Part shown: one piece after another, positions 51,628 through 51,822 of the stretch
How the letters are laid out: every line of letters starts with the position of its first letter
Numbering within the stretch: position 1 is the stretch's first letter
Assembly: GCA_016218725.1 (NCBI GenBank)
Contig: JACRDB010000036.1
Span: 1 to 51,822 of the forward strand
Reading direction: 5' to 3'
Length of the DNA stretch: 51,822 nucleotides
Source of the DNA: Deltaproteobacteria bacterium
GTDB taxonomy: Bacteria > Myxococcota_A > Polyangia > Polyangiales > Ga0077539
Program-made: the position numbers and the translations under genes
The notes under the pieces: model-generated
Database searches by the model: none
Seen by the model: the letters and a program-made list of their open reading frames with translations, nothing else
What the model was told of the DNA's origin: nothing

Positions 51628-51822
51628 GGAGAGCGAGCTCTCGGGGAGGTGGGGTGGGGTGGCGTGCGACGCGGACGAGAGAGGCACGTGCTGCGCCCGC
51701 GGGAGCACCCCTCGCGCCGAAACCCCCTCGCTGCTTGAGAACGCACGGACCGCACTCCTTGCAACCGCGCGGAGGCGCGGTGACCGCCTTCCGTAGCCCG
51801 GGGTGAGCGACGCGACCTCGGA
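51566..51822. repeat. 62-bp perfect inverted repeat formed by two head-to-head elements
   Basis: Positions 51566-51627 are the exact reverse complement of 51761-51822, separated by 133 bp. The right arm reaches the window edge, so the repeat probably continues beyond it. The arms are the front parts of element copies 2 and 3. Confidence 0.95.
51669..51822 (+). repeat. dispersed repeat element, copy 3 (truncated by window end)
   Basis: Positions 51669-51816 equal positions 1-148 except at two bases. The sequence then diverges, reading CTCGGA as in copy 2 rather than ATCATG as in copy 1. The GTG at 51803 opens the MSDATS frame again. Confidence 0.9.

Overview
The window is a very GC-rich chromosomal segment that looks like a member of the Myxococcota (Sandaracinaceae/Polyangia-like). 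The reasons are the extreme third-position G+C, the order tuf-rpmG-tRNA-Trp-secE-nusG-rplK-A-J-L-rpoB-rpoC placed directly behind rpsL-rpsG-fusA, and several cysteine-rich lipoproteins with Asp/Pro/Thr spacers of the sort abundant in that phylum. The species assignment is inference; no rRNA gene is present.

Layout. 1-620: one copy of a dispersed repeat element with a 20-bp tandem-repeat core, followed by a large inverted repeat. 745-9000: accessory genes, namely a membrane coiled-coil protein, a fadD-type acyl-CoA ligase with an SppA-like protease, a CBM9-like lipoprotein, an HD-domain protein, an amino-acid permease with a small partner, and a small secreted Cys protein. 9040-26763: the translation/transcription block (rpsL, rpsG, fusA, tuf, rpmG, tRNA-Trp, secE, nusG, rplK, rplA, rplJ, rplL, rpoB, rpoC). 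26786-30683: two divergent multi-pass membrane proteins resembling GT-C glycosyltransferases whose annotated start codons overlap. 30730-32999: an APH(6)-like kinase, a small membrane protein and a NodB-type deacetylase. 32992-38836: a formate dehydrogenase operon. 38901-46462: small Zn-ribbon protein, Cys-rich and FG-GAP lipoproteins, a queuosine-precursor transporter and a YwiC-like membrane protein. 46658-50558: two ABC-2 ATPase/permease pairs and a HIT hydrolase. 50615-51337: a GIDE-like membrane protein. 51393-51822: two further copies of the repeat element, head to head.

The most interesting locus is the formate dehydrogenase. Its catalytic subunit is interrupted by an in-frame UGA at 37270-37272 in the exact context of the FdhF selenocysteine (Sec-His), and is followed by a hairpin with a GGUCU loop at the position of the E. 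coli fdhF SECIS. The catalytic subunit is also split: its N-terminal [4Fe-4S] domain is not on this polypeptide but at the C-terminus of a separate ferredoxin-like subunit encoded two genes downstream, beyond a fused NuoE-NuoF diaphorase. A radical SAM/SPASM protein overlaps the start of the operon and a polysaccharide deacetylase overlaps its end. Together the three enzyme subunits would make an NAD(P)-linked, soluble formate dehydrogenase (or CO2 reductase).

The dispersed repeat seen at both ends (conserved 148-bp front, variable core, short conserved tail, once in direct and once in inverted orientation) is the other structure that ordinary annotation does not explain.
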